Positions 34,738 to 42,901 of a stretch of DNA of 64,000 bases are shown here, in pieces. The DNA comes from CAZGLK01 sp964526375 (GTDB taxonomy: Bacteria > Patescibacteriota > Minisyncoccia > JACQLN01), in assembly GCA_964526375.1 (NCBI GenBank), contig CAZGLK010000001.1, forward strand, positions 13,982 to 77,981, read 5' to 3'. The translations under genes were made by a program, and so were the position numbers. The notes beneath the pieces are model-generated. The model was not told the origin of the DNA and made no database searches. It was given only the letters and a program-made list of their open reading frames with translations. Position 1 is the stretch's first letter. Each line of letters opens with the position of its first letter.

Positions 34738-35436
34738 ATGAAAACTTTTATTTTAAATTTTTTAAAGAAAAAATATCCCGCCGTAAAGTTTATTCTTGAG
34801 TATCAACCCAAAAACATAGAGAGAAAGGAAATATTGCGGCGGATAATGAATTACGTTTCGGCCTGTCGGATCAGCGGGGATTATTTGGAATTTGGCGTTT
34901 ACAAGGGATCAACTTTCATTGAGGCCTATAAAATGGCCAAGGCCAAGAAATTGGAATCAATGAGGTTTTTTGCCTTTGATTCATTTGAAGGTCTGCCGGA
35001 AATATCTAAAAAAGAAAGTGATCCGGTTTCTTTAGAACAATTTAGGGAAGGTCAATATTCATTCTCGCTGGAGAATTTTAGAAAGAATCTAGAGCGGGCT
35101 GCCGTTTCTATGGCTGATGTTAAGATTGTGCCCGGTTGGTTTGATAAGGTTCTTAACGAGGACACCAAAAACAAAATAGGCCTGGGAGCCATAGCGGTAG
35201 TGTGGGTGGACGGGGATCTGTACGAGTCGGCCGTGCCGGTTTTGGATTTTATAAGAGACCATATTGTTGACGGCACGATTTTGGTTTTTGATAATTGGTT
35301 TCTCTTCCGGGGTTCTCCCTTTAGAGGTGAACAGCGGGCTTTTAGGGAATGGCTTAGCCGGAATCCGGACCTTAGTTTTTCGGAATTTCATAAATACTTT
35401 TGGCACGGTAATTCTTTTATTATTCATAAAAACTGA
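34738..35436 (+). CDS. TylF/MycF-type O-methyltransferase
   Basis: A 232-aa SAM-dependent methyltransferase of the macrocin O-methyltransferase group. Motifs are DYLEFGVYKGSTFIEAY (SAM glycine motif), FFAFDSFEGLPE (diagnostic), IVPGWFDKVL, and WVDGDLYESAVPVLDFIRDHIVDGTILVFDNW with metal-binding Asp residues. The group methylates sugar hydroxyls. It lies 8 bases after ACP1, so the target could be the glyceryl group on the carrier or a sugar hydroxyl. Confidence 0.87.
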   Translation: MKTFILNFLKKKYPAVKFILEYQPKNIERKEILRRIMNYVSACRISGDYLEFGVYKGSTFIEAYKMAKAKKLESMRFFAFDSFEGLPEISKKESDPVSLEQFREGQYSFSLENFRKNLERAAVSMADVKIVPGWFDKVLNEDTKNKIGLGAIAVVWVDGDLYESAVPVLDFIRDHIVDGTILVFDNWFLFRGSPFRGEQRAFREWLSRNPDLSFSEFHKYFWHGNSFIIHKN

Positions 35437-35440
35437 TTTG

Positions 35441-35893
35441 ATGTTTAAGATAACGCAGTTAAAACAAGCCGCGCCGCAGGCCCTAAAAGAAATAAATAAT
35501 TTGATTTCTAAACTTAGCTTGAGCCGTATTCCTCCTAAAAAGCTGACTCGGGACCTTTTTAAGAAGATGCTGGATCAGAAAGATTTTTTTCTTTTTGCGG
35601 CGACCGCGCCCAGCGGTGTGGATAACAGGATAGTCGGTACTTTAAGCATTTACTTTGTGAGAATACCGACTGGGTTGATTGCCGTGGCCGAAGATTTGAT
35701 TGTGGAAGAAATTTACCGCCGCTGGGGCGTGGGGCGCTTGCTTATGGAGAAGGGCATAACCCTGGCCCGCTCCCGACGAGCTAGACACATCAGTCTAAGA
35801 ACAAATCCCAAGCGGGCGGAGGCCAATAGGTTGTATCGCTCGTTGGGTTTTAAGCAGATGGCCGCGAATTTTTACCGCATAAACCTTTTTTGA
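35441..35893 (+). CDS. GNAT family acetyltransferase
   Basis: A 150-aa N-acetyltransferase. The ATG at 35441 lies 4 bases after the methyltransferase stop and gives a normal GNAT length; an in-frame start upstream would lie inside that gene. The fold is complete: RIVGTLSIYFVRIPTGLIAVAEDLIVEE (strands 3-4), RRWGVGRLLMEKGITLA (pyrophosphate-binding loop and helix) and ANRLYRSLGFKQMAANFYRI (strand 6-7 region). It may acylate an amino sugar of the glycan, using acetyl-CoA or, given the context, an ACP-bound group. Confidence 0.85.
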   Translation: MFKITQLKQAAPQALKEINNLISKLSLSRIPPKKLTRDLFKKMLDQKDFFLFAATAPSGVDNRIVGTLSIYFVRIPTGLIAVAEDLIVEEIYRRWGVGRLLMEKGITLARSRRARHISLRTNPKRAEANRLYRSLGFKQMAANFYRINLF

Positions 35894-35917
35894 TAAGGTC
35901 ACCGATTTGGGCATCAA

Positions 35918-37294
35918 ATGAACAGGAGCACTATTTTTATATCCAGTTTCAATCCTTTTATATCAAGAAACATCCTGTGCACGGATGCCTTTGGTTTGTT
36001 TAGAAACAGAGAGGATGTTCTTGTGGTTATTTTCGTGCCCGACTACAAATCCGCCTATTTTGTGGAGCGGTTTGGCGGCCCTAATGTTGTTGTTGAGGGC
36101 GTGGCTCTGCCCCCGGTTTCATCCGCCGATATTTTTTTTACCTACCTGGCCAGTTCTTTAATATGGACTGGAACCCTCTGGGCGCATAAAAAAGAGAAGT
36201 TTTTTAGAGACAAAAAACTTTTGCGCTTTTTAATTTCCGGATTATTGATGAAACTGGCGGGGCGGCTTGGTTTTGTGAAAGACCTGGTGCGCTGGCTGGA
36301 TCTGTGGACTATGTCGGGGCGTGTGTTTAGGGACTACTTTGAGAAGTATAAGCCCGATCTTGTTTTTGCTACGGACATTTTTAATAATAATGACGCTAAG
36401 CTGATCGCTGAGGCTAAGCTTTTCGGCGTTGTTAGCGTGGCCATGATCCGTTCCTGGGACAATATTACCTCCAAAGGCATGTTTCGGGTTAAGCCCGGTA
36501 AGCTGATAGTTCATAATGAGATTATTAAACATGAAGCTGTAAAATACGAACGTATGAACCCCGGTGATATTTTTGTCAGCGGCCTGCCTCAATTTGATAG
36601 ATACACTAAAGCTCCCCGTCTGGCGCGCGAGCAGTTTTTCCGCAGGATTAAGCTTGATCCCAAAGGCAAATTGGTTCTGTTTTCACCATTTGGTCAGCGG
36701 TTTAGTTCGACCGACTGGCAGGTTCTTGATATTTTGAAACAAGGACGTTTGAGAGGAGAGATTCCGAAAGAGACTCAATTTTTGGTTAGACCGCCGCCCA
36801 ATGACTCTGTTGCTTTTCTGGATAGATTTGCGGCTGATGAGGCCTTCTTTCTAGATGTGCCCGGCCACCAATTTTCTGCGGGTGTGTTCAGGGACACCGA
36901 ACTGGACGACAAAGACGCGGAATGGTTAGCCGATTCTTTGTATCACTGCGATTTGATAATCAGCGCTGGCGCCACCTTGCTTGTGGATGGAGCTGTTTTT
37001 AATAAACCGGGGATCTTAATTTATCTGGACGGCTGGGAGCAGAGGCCTTATCCAAAGAGCGTCCGCAGGTTTACGGAGTATGATCATGGATTGTTGTTAA
37101 GAAACAGCGGGGCAATCAAAACCGTGTTTACCCAAGAAGAGCTGTTTGAGGCCATCAATGAATGTTTGCTTAGTCCGGAGAATGACTCGGTTAAACGGCT
37201 TAGTATGGCCCAAGAGCAATGCTGGCGGCTGGATGGTCAATCGGGACGCAGGATTTATAATTTTATATCCAGTCTTTTAGATCCGGATGTCTAG
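35918..37294 (+). CDS. GT-B-like protein of the five-member family (copy 3, subgroup B)
   Basis: A 458-aa protein starting MNRSTIFISSFNPFISRNIL. Shared points are KYKPDLVFATDI, IRSWDNITSKGMF, IFVSGLPQFDRY, HCDLIISAGATLLVDGAVFNKPGI and CWRLDGQSGRRI. It is closest to copy 1 at 18324: both have DKYKPDLVLATDI-like strands, SWD..T.KG and LDGQSG.R. The reaction is unknown; likely a GT-B transferase. It is followed by a 69-base gap before neuB, the largest gap in this operon. Confidence 0.65.
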   Translation: MNRSTIFISSFNPFISRNILCTDAFGLFRNREDVLVVIFVPDYKSAYFVERFGGPNVVVEGVALPPVSSADIFFTYLASSLIWTGTLWAHKKEKFFRDKKLLRFLISGLLMKLAGRLGFVKDLVRWLDLWTMSGRVFRDYFEKYKPDLVFATDIFNNNDAKLIAEAKLFGVVSVAMIRSWDNITSKGMFRVKPGKLIVHNEIIKHEAVKYERMNPGDIFVSGLPQFDRYTKAPRLAREQFFRRIKLDPKGKLVLFSPFGQRFSSTDWQVLDILKQGRLRGEIPKETQFLVRPPPNDSVAFLDRFAADEAFFLDVPGHQFSAGVFRDTELDDKDAEWLADSLYHCDLIISAGATLLVDGAVFNKPGILIYLDGWEQRPYPKSVRRFTEYDHGLLLRNSGAIKTVFTQEELFEAINECLLSPENDSVKRLSMAQEQCWRLDGQSGRRIYNFISSLLDPDV

Positions 37295-37363
37295 CCACGC
37301 TGGTTTGGGGGGAAACCTATTTTCTGTAGCGATTGTTTAATTTGTATGAATTTGGTTTGTTAA

Positions 37364-38371
37364 ATGAATTCAAATAGTATGCCTCAAGTCAATATAGGTG
37401 GAATGTCAATTGGTGAAAATCGACCCGTTTTTATTTTGGCCGAAGTAGGCCTTAACCATAATGGTGACTTAGGTTTAGCTAAAAGACTTATTGATGTGGC
37501 TGTGGACGCCGGCTGCCAAGCCGTAAAATTTCAAAAAAGAACCATACCCTTGGCTTTCAGCGAGAGTGACTTAAAAAAGCCGCGTGAAGCCCCAGCGGAG
37601 GTTTTGGTTAACGCTATTAAACGTGGAGTCTTGCCCTCAGAGAATGTAGCTCGTCTGGCCGCATCCAATTTTCAGAATGCAACCTACGGCGACGCCAAGT
37701 GGGCGTTAGAATTTACCGAGAGTGAATATCGTGAAATAGATAGTTATTGTAAAACCAAAGGTATTTTGTGGACAGCTTCTGTTTGGGACGAGGCCAGCGT
37801 TGATTTTCTTGAAAGGTTTAATCCACCCGTTTATAAAATTCCTTCCCCGTCTTTAACCGATGATAGTTTGTTGCGGCGTGTCCGCAGTACAGGGAGGCCT
37901 GTAATTCTCTCTACCGGTATGAGCACTGTTGAAGAAATTGATCATGCCGTGGCTATTTTAGGCGCAAAAGATTTAGTATTGATGCATTGTGTTTCCACTT
38001 ATCCTTGCGAGTTGGGGGATATTAACCTTAGGGTGATTGAATTTTTGGCCAAACGCTACAATGTTCCGATAGGTTACAGTGGCCATGAAAAAGGCGTTTA
38101 CCCATCTGTACATTCTATTGCTCATGGCGCCTGTATGGTTGAACGTCATATAACTCTGGATAGAACTATGTGGGGTGGGGATCAGGCGGCTAGTTTGGAA
38201 CCAAAGGGATTGAGCCTGCTGGTTAAGGCGATTAAGGTTTACGAAAAGTCGCGTGGCGACGGCGTAAAAAGAGTTTTGGAGTCCGAACTAGTTAAAATGA
38301 AAACCTTGCGCCGCAATAAGTCGCCCGATATTTCGGTGGTTAGCCAACCAAATATTATACAACATGGCTAA
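37364..38371 (+). CDS. neuB: NeuB-type nonulosonic acid synthase lacking the SAF domain
   Basis: A 335-aa enzyme that condenses phosphoenolpyruvate with an amino-sugar aldehyde to give a nine-carbon sialic-acid-like sugar. Motifs are ILAEVGLNHNGD, CQAVKFQKR, TYGDAKWALEF (typical of NeuB/PseI), YKIPSPSLTDD, VILSTGMSTVEE, LMHCVSTYPCELGDINL, IGYSGHEKG and VERHITLDRTMWGGDQAASLEP. The family normally continues with an antifreeze-like SAF domain of about 60 residues that closes the active site of the partner subunit; here the protein ends soon after MKTLRRNK. It overlaps the downstream SDR by 8 bases. Confidence 0.87.
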   Translation: MNSNSMPQVNIGGMSIGENRPVFILAEVGLNHNGDLGLAKRLIDVAVDAGCQAVKFQKRTIPLAFSESDLKKPREAPAEVLVNAIKRGVLPSENVARLAASNFQNATYGDAKWALEFTESEYREIDSYCKTKGILWTASVWDEASVDFLERFNPPVYKIPSPSLTDDSLLRRVRSTGRPVILSTGMSTVEEIDHAVAILGAKDLVLMHCVSTYPCELGDINLRVIEFLAKRYNVPIGYSGHEKGVYPSVHSIAHGACMVERHITLDRTMWGGDQAASLEPKGLSLLVKAIKVYEKSRGDGVKRVLESELVKMKTLRRNKSPDISVVSQPNIIQHG

Positions 38372-39119
38372 ATCAATGAACGCCCCTTTTTCTGTAAGCA
38401 ATAAAGTGGTCATAATAACTGGCGGTAGTGGTTTTTTGGGCGGCCAGTATGTAGAAGCTTTTAGGGCCGGAGGAGCCACAGTAATCAACTGGGATAGAGA
38501 TACCGGAGTCGATATTGCCAGCGAAGCTTCGGTTAGAAGGGCCATTCAAAAGGTTATCAACGAACATGGCCGAGTGGATGTTTTGGTTAATAATGCGGCT
38601 TTTAATCCGCAGGTGGGAGAGAAAAGTATTTCTGAAAACAATTGGGTTCCCTACGAAAAGTTTTCTGTTTCTGCTTGGGAAAAAGAACTGAAAATAAACC
38701 TAACCGGCCAGCTTATTACGACACAGGCGGTAGCGCCGCGTATGATGAAGCGAAAGTCCGGGTCAATTATATTTGTTTCTTCAGATTTTGCTTTTATGGG
38801 GCCCAACAACAGTATCTATGAGTCCGGCAAGTTTAAGGATGTTGCCTATATAACCTCCAAGGCCGGAGTTTTGGGTTTGATGCGTTCTTGGGCGGCTTAC
38901 CTTGGTCCGTATAATGTTCGGGTTAACGCTTTGGTGCCTGGCGGCATGTATCGCAACCAACCGCCCGGTTTTGTTAAGAAGAACGGACGTCTTAATATGT
39001 TGGGTCGGATGTCACGGCCGGGAGAATACAGCGGTGCCGTGCTTTTCTTGGCTTCGGATGCCGCTTCGTATGCGACTGGTTCTTGTTTGGTAGTGGATGG
39101 CGGGCGGACTGCTTGGTAA
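38364..39119 (+). CDS. SDR oxidoreductase in the nonulosonic acid set (PtmA-like)
   Basis: A 251-aa classical short-chain dehydrogenase. The cofactor motif is ITGGSGFLGGQ, and an Asp after strand 2 (NWDRDTG) suggests NAD. It has VLVNNAAFNP, the Ser region IIFVSSDFAF and the Tyr/Lys pair in YITSKAG. An insert before the Tyr (NNSIYESGKFKDVA) is seen in SDRs found next to neuB, such as PtmA of Campylobacter. It overlaps neuB by 8 bases and is 3 bases from the next oxidoreductase. Its substrate, probably a keto-sugar precursor or product of NeuB, is not known from sequence. Confidence 0.82.
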   Translation: MAKSMNAPFSVSNKVVIITGGSGFLGGQYVEAFRAGGATVINWDRDTGVDIASEASVRRAIQKVINEHGRVDVLVNNAAFNPQVGEKSISENNWVPYEKFSVSAWEKELKINLTGQLITTQAVAPRMMKRKSGSIIFVSSDFAFMGPNNSIYESGKFKDVAYITSKAGVLGLMRSWAAYLGPYNVRVNALVPGGMYRNQPPGFVKKNGRLNMLGRMSRPGEYSGAVLFLASDAASYATGSCLVVDGGRTAW

Positions 39120-39122
39120 AAA

Positions 39123-40178
39123 ATGAAATTTTTAATTTGCGGTTTGGGCTCTATAGGCCAAAGGCATTACAAAAATTTAAAATCCCTCGGATACGATGAT
39201 ATTTTCGTTTTTCGCAGCGGAAGGGGGGACTCTGATTTTGTAAAAAAATTCCTTTTGGAATTTAAGCCCAGGGAGATTTTCAATTTGAAGGAAGCTCTGA
39301 CTTTAAAGCCGGATGTTGTTTTTGTTACGAATCCTACAGCTTATCACATTCCGACTGCTTTGGAGGCGGCTCGGGCGAATTGTCACATTTTTATTGAGAA
39401 GCCCATTTCCCACACGTCAGAAAATTTGGAGTATCTTCTTAATGAAGTAACGAAGCGGAATCTAATCAGCTATGTGGCTTATCATTTAAGATTTCATCCC
39501 TTGTTGTTAACAATCAAGACTTGGCTTAGCAATAACAAAAGATTTGGTCGGGCAATCTCGGTGCACGCGGCTTTGGGTGAGCGAGTGACCAATTGGCATC
39601 CTTGGGAGGATTATCGAACCAGCTATTCTTGCCGCGGGGATTTGGGCGGTGGAGTTGTCTTAACTCAAAGCCACGAAGTAGATTACCTGCATTGGTTGTT
39701 TGGCCCGGTTAGCCAAGTAAGTGCAATGGGTGGGCAATTAAGCGATTTGGAAATTGATGTTGAAGATGTGGCCAAAGCTATTTTCAAGTTCAAATCCGGC
39801 GTAATAGGCTCTCTGGATCTGGATTACTTGAAAAGCCCGCCTAAAAGAACATTAGAAATAGTTACTACCTCGGGAAAAATTGCCTGGGACTATTTTGGAA
39901 AAACAGCCGAATTTGCTTCAATAAAAAACCCGGAAGATAATCTAAAAATTTCGGAGCCGGATAATTTTGAGCGCAATACCTTATACTTGCTAGAACTTGA
40001 AAATTTTATAAAATGCGTACAGGAAAACAGGCAGCCATTGAATTCTTTGGCGGAAGCATATGAGGTTTTTAAATTAATACTGGGCGTTAAAAAATCAATG
40101 CTTCTGGACGGCCAATCTGTTCGAATTCTCTCCAGACGTCCGACCACTGGGAAACAGTGGTCGGACGTCTGTATTTAA
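39123..40178 (+). CDS. Gfo/Idh/MocA family oxidoreductase
   Basis: A 351-aa NAD(P)-dependent sugar oxidoreductase. The Rossmann motif is FLICGLGSIGQRHYKNL. The family's EKP appears in HIFIEKPISH, and the second domain has LGGGVVLTQSHEVDYLHWLFG, with His near the active site. Members in nonulosonic-acid clusters (PtmF-like) oxidise or reduce sugar intermediates. It ends in a strong hairpin and overlaps the converging gene by 4 bases. Confidence 0.87.
   Translation: MKFLICGLGSIGQRHYKNLKSLGYDDIFVFRSGRGDSDFVKKFLLEFKPREIFNLKEALTLKPDVVFVTNPTAYHIPTALEAARANCHIFIEKPISHTSENLEYLLNEVTKRNLISYVAYHLRFHPLLLTIKTWLSNNKRFGRAISVHAALGERVTNWHPWEDYRTSYSCRGDLGGGVVLTQSHEVDYLHWLFGPVSQVSAMGGQLSDLEIDVEDVAKAIFKFKSGVIGSLDLDYLKSPPKRTLEIVTTSGKIAWDYFGKTAEFASIKNPEDNLKISEPDNFERNTLYLLELENFIKCVQENRQPLNSLAEAYEVFKLILGVKKSMLLDGQSVRILSRRPTTGKQWSDVCI
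40134..40170. terminator. Bidirectional hairpin overlapping a stop codon
   Basis: AGACGTCCGACCACTG (40134-40149) and CAGTGGTCGGACGTCT (40155-40170) form a perfect 16-bp stem with a five-base loop. It encodes the last residues of the Gfo/Idh protein and lies just beyond the stop of the opposite gene. T-rich sequence follows on the plus strand (TATTTAAGAGTTATTTTTT). It separates two converging operons. Confidence 0.75.
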
Positions 40179-42136
40179 GAGTTATTTTTTGGCTTAAAAT
40201 AGAACCCAAAACGGTACAAACCGGATTTAAAATTGTTTTCTAAAAGGAATTGGGCGTATTTATTGGCCAGCATCATCTTTTTTTCAAGAAATTTTCGGTA
40301 ATTGTTATTCATTTTTAGCGCTTGGGGTGCCGATAGTAGTTTTAATTGTTTGAGCATTTGGCGGCTCAAAGCTCCTGTTTGTTTACTATAGATTAAAAAG
40401 TGCGGCAATAATCTTGAGTCTACCGGCACGACTACTTTTTCTAAGTTGGAGAAAGAGAGGGCAATATCGGGATCAATTTCAGACGCATTATTTGTGAAAA
40501 ATATTTTCTGCCAAGCAAAGAGAGATAACTTTGCGCAGACGTCGTGTTTTTGATTAAAAAATTTTTCCGTGAAAACATTCAAGGCTTCATAGCCGACGTA
40601 TACGAGCCGCGTTATCAAGTGGCGCAGGTCTTGGCGGCCGCCCTTCAACCACAACAATCTTGCTTTAAGCACCTCCTCGGCGAAGCCGGCAAAATAGGGA
40701 TCTCGTGTCAGTTGAGCGACTCTTTCGAGAACATAACAAAATGACCTTAAATACAGCAGGGAATTTCTAACATCCAAGGCCGGTTGTTTAAGCATACGCA
40801 CCAGCCGAGCCAATCTTTCTGGCAACCAATCTACCACGCTGGCTACCTCTCTTTGTTTAAGATCTCTTTTCCCAATCTTGTTTAGGGGAATATCTTCTCC
40901 CCAGAGTTTAGATAGATTTACCTCGTCAAAAAGTTTTATATCGGCAAAGTTTTTTTGGCTTATTACCATTAAAGTTCCTGTGGCTACCTGAGAGCCGTAT
41001 GGGAATTTTTCCGGGGTGATGATATAATCAGCCGGTTGGGAAGATTTAAGGTTGCCCCGTGTTACCACTATCAGGTCTAAGTCGCTTATGCCAGGTGTTT
41101 GCACGCGCCCGTATTCATAAATTGCCGCCACATCGCGGTTGTTTTTAAATTTCTTTACCAACTCTTGCCGCGCCTTTTCGTAGACGTTGATTAAAATTGG
41201 TCGGGGCTTGTTTTTGTATAAGACGTCTTGATGCCTTTGCGCCTTAAGGCCTTGTTTCATTTCCTCTATCATGTTTTTGGCTTGGGAAAGATAGTCACGA
41301 CCCAAAAGCCGCCCCAATTTTTTTAGCGGTTTTTGGGAGAAGTTTTTTCGAACCAAGGTTGCTTTATCCAGAAGGGGATGGGTGTACAGTTTGAACGAAT
41401 GTTTTTTGTATAGAATCGAGCCCCGAGCTTGAAGATAGAGCGCCGGCATTAAGAGCAGTACCGAAACAAAGTATTTAAGATCAAAAATGGTTACCGAGTT
41501 GGGATCAAACCTTTTTTTGTCCAGCAATATGCGGGCGAACCTTTCAAAAACTTGTTTTTGTTCCGCTCGGGAGTCCCTCAAATGAAAAGTGATGCGGCTG
41601 GGACCGAGCAAAATTTTGGCGTTTCTAAAAACAGGTATGGGCATATAAGCGCTGCAGTAATAATCAAGGTCGGCTTCGTTGCAGCACAAAAAACCGTGGT
41701 GACTATTGGGGTCGATCTCTTTTAACAAGTTTCGGGCCAAGGCCAGTTTGGCTTTGAATTGTTTAAGTTTTTTGGGTTGGGCGCAGACGGCTTTTTTAAC
41801 AAAGATATAAGTGTCAAGATCGCTGAAACCAGGAGTATAGTCTAGAGTAGCCAAACTGCCGTGTATGAAGAAGTAAACCACAAAGGGTGTTAATTCCCCG
41901 CGAGCAAAGCTACTTAACCGTTTTAGCGTTTTGTGAAAAGCTGTACCCCGATACTTTTTTAGATCCAGCGGAGTTGTTTTAAGTGTAAGCCGGCTGGTTT
42001 GTTTTGATGTCTCAAAACCGCGGCCGAACATTTTTTGATAACCACGGGCTATTTTAAGAGCTAGTTTAGGATTATCATTTTCGGAGTTTAGGTAGCGGTT
42101 TAGGTTATAGTGAAGCTCGTTTTGTTCTTCCGTCAT
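40175..42136 (-). CDS. Protein with two nucleotidyltransferase-like motifs, function unknown
   Basis: A 653-aa soluble protein, not recognised as a whole. It contains two copies of the nucleotidyltransferase-superfamily signature. The first is FIHGSLATLDYTPGFSDLDTYIFV near residue 90, a G-S-x10-12-D-x-D pattern. The second is EYGRVQTPGISDLDLIVV near residue 345. The rest is Lys/Leu-rich and probably helical. Its first 32 bases of coding overlap the end of the CMP-sugar synthetase, so the two are coupled. It could move a nucleotide onto a sugar or protein, or be a regulator; nothing in the sequence decides. Confidence 0.65.
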   Translation of the reverse strand: MTEEQNELHYNLNRYLNSENDNPKLALKIARGYQKMFGRGFETSKQTSRLTLKTTPLDLKKYRGTAFHKTLKRLSSFARGELTPFVVYFFIHGSLATLDYTPGFSDLDTYIFVKKAVCAQPKKLKQFKAKLALARNLLKEIDPNSHHGFLCCNEADLDYYCSAYMPIPVFRNAKILLGPSRITFHLRDSRAEQKQVFERFARILLDKKRFDPNSVTIFDLKYFVSVLLLMPALYLQARGSILYKKHSFKLYTHPLLDKATLVRKNFSQKPLKKLGRLLGRDYLSQAKNMIEEMKQGLKAQRHQDVLYKNKPRPILINVYEKARQELVKKFKNNRDVAAIYEYGRVQTPGISDLDLIVVTRGNLKSSQPADYIITPEKFPYGSQVATGTLMVISQKNFADIKLFDEVNLSKLWGEDIPLNKIGKRDLKQREVASVVDWLPERLARLVRMLKQPALDVRNSLLYLRSFCYVLERVAQLTRDPYFAGFAEEVLKARLLWLKGGRQDLRHLITRLVYVGYEALNVFTEKFFNQKHDVCAKLSLFAWQKIFFTNNASEIDPDIALSFSNLEKVVVPVDSRLLPHFLIYSKQTGALSRQMLKQLKLLSAPQALKMNNNYRKFLEKKMMLANKYAQFLLENNFKSGLYRFGFYFKPKNNS

Positions 42137-42854
42137 ATTTTATGATAGTTTCAGCTACGACCAAGTCTTTGGGCGAATCAATGTCTACGGTTTTTTCCGG
42201 ACTGACCACAAAACCACGGATGTCGGGGCCATAAACCCGATTTTTCTTTATGAACTTGGCTCGGGTGGCGTCTACCACTGCATTTTGCCAATAGACGGCT
42301 GGTAACCATTGGCGGGGTACATCCGTGCCCAAGGTTTTGAAATATTTTGTGGCCAGCAAAGGTTTAATTTTACCTTTTTTTTGATCAGCTAGTGTCCACA
42401 TTTTGTAAGGATTGTATGGATTGGGTGGGGAAACTGTTCTAACCGAGTCGCAATTTTCTTTAGTCATAAAACTTACAACCTCGTCTATGTCTTTGGATGT
42501 TCTTAGGGGCGTGGTGGGTCTTAACAGCACGATTATTTCGGGATGCCAATTCCTGTTTTTTTCCAACCAAACTAGGGCGTGTTTGAGGAATTGGATATCG
42601 GTGGCGTTGTCGCCAGAGATGTTCTTTGGTCTTAAAAAGGGCACATCTGCTCCCAGGGACCTAGCCACACCGGCTATTTTTTCGTCGTCGGTGCTAACAA
42701 TAAAAGCGTCGAGTTGCCTCGATTCTTGTGCGGATTTTATGGTGTAGTATATCAAAGGTTTTCCGGCTAAAAGCGCTATGTTTTTGTGGGGGATGCCCTT
42801 GGAACCACCTCTGGCCGGGATGATGCCCAGCACTTTTATTTCTTTTTTTGACAT
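42105..42854 (-). CDS. neuA: CMP-sugar (acylneuraminate-type) cytidylyltransferase
   Basis: A 249-aa enzyme activating a 2-keto acid sugar with CTP. Motifs are VLGIIPARGGSKGIPHKNI (nucleotide-binding P-loop), IVSTDDEKIAGVA, GADVPFLRPKNISGD, IVLLRPTTPLRTSKDID and VDIDSPKDLVVAE. These match NeuA, PtmB and PseF rather than KdsB, which lacks RGGSKGIP. It is first in a two-gene minus-strand unit, divergent from a KdsC-like phosphatase and close to neuB; together they support synthesis and activation of a nonulosonic acid. Confidence 0.9.
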   Translation of the reverse strand: MSKKEIKVLGIIPARGGSKGIPHKNIALLAGKPLIYYTIKSAQESRQLDAFIVSTDDEKIAGVARSLGADVPFLRPKNISGDNATDIQFLKHALVWLEKNRNWHPEIIVLLRPTTPLRTSKDIDEVVSFMTKENCDSVRTVSPPNPYNPYKMWTLADQKKGKIKPLLATKYFKTLGTDVPRQWLPAVYWQNAVVDATRAKFIKKNRVYGPDIRGFVVSPEKTVDIDSPKDLVVAETIIKYDGRTKRASL

Positions 42855-42883
42855 TTGCTTATTATTGCATTTTTATATATAGT
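42848..42883 (+). promoter_or_regulatory. Promoter region before the KdsC-like gene
   Basis: TTGACA at 42848-42853 and TTGCTT at 42855-42860 are both possible -35 boxes. TATAGT at 42878-42883 is 17 bases from the latter, and TATATA lies just before. The stretch is AT-rich and sits between divergent genes. It is uncertain which pair is used. Confidence 0.45.
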
Positions 42884-42901
42884 TATCAATACTTCAAGAT
42901 T

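Noticed and set aside
38290..38420. Frameshift hiding a SAF domain after neuB
   Set aside because: The bases downstream in the neuB frames are the start of the SDR gene; no SAF-like sequence was visible in any frame.
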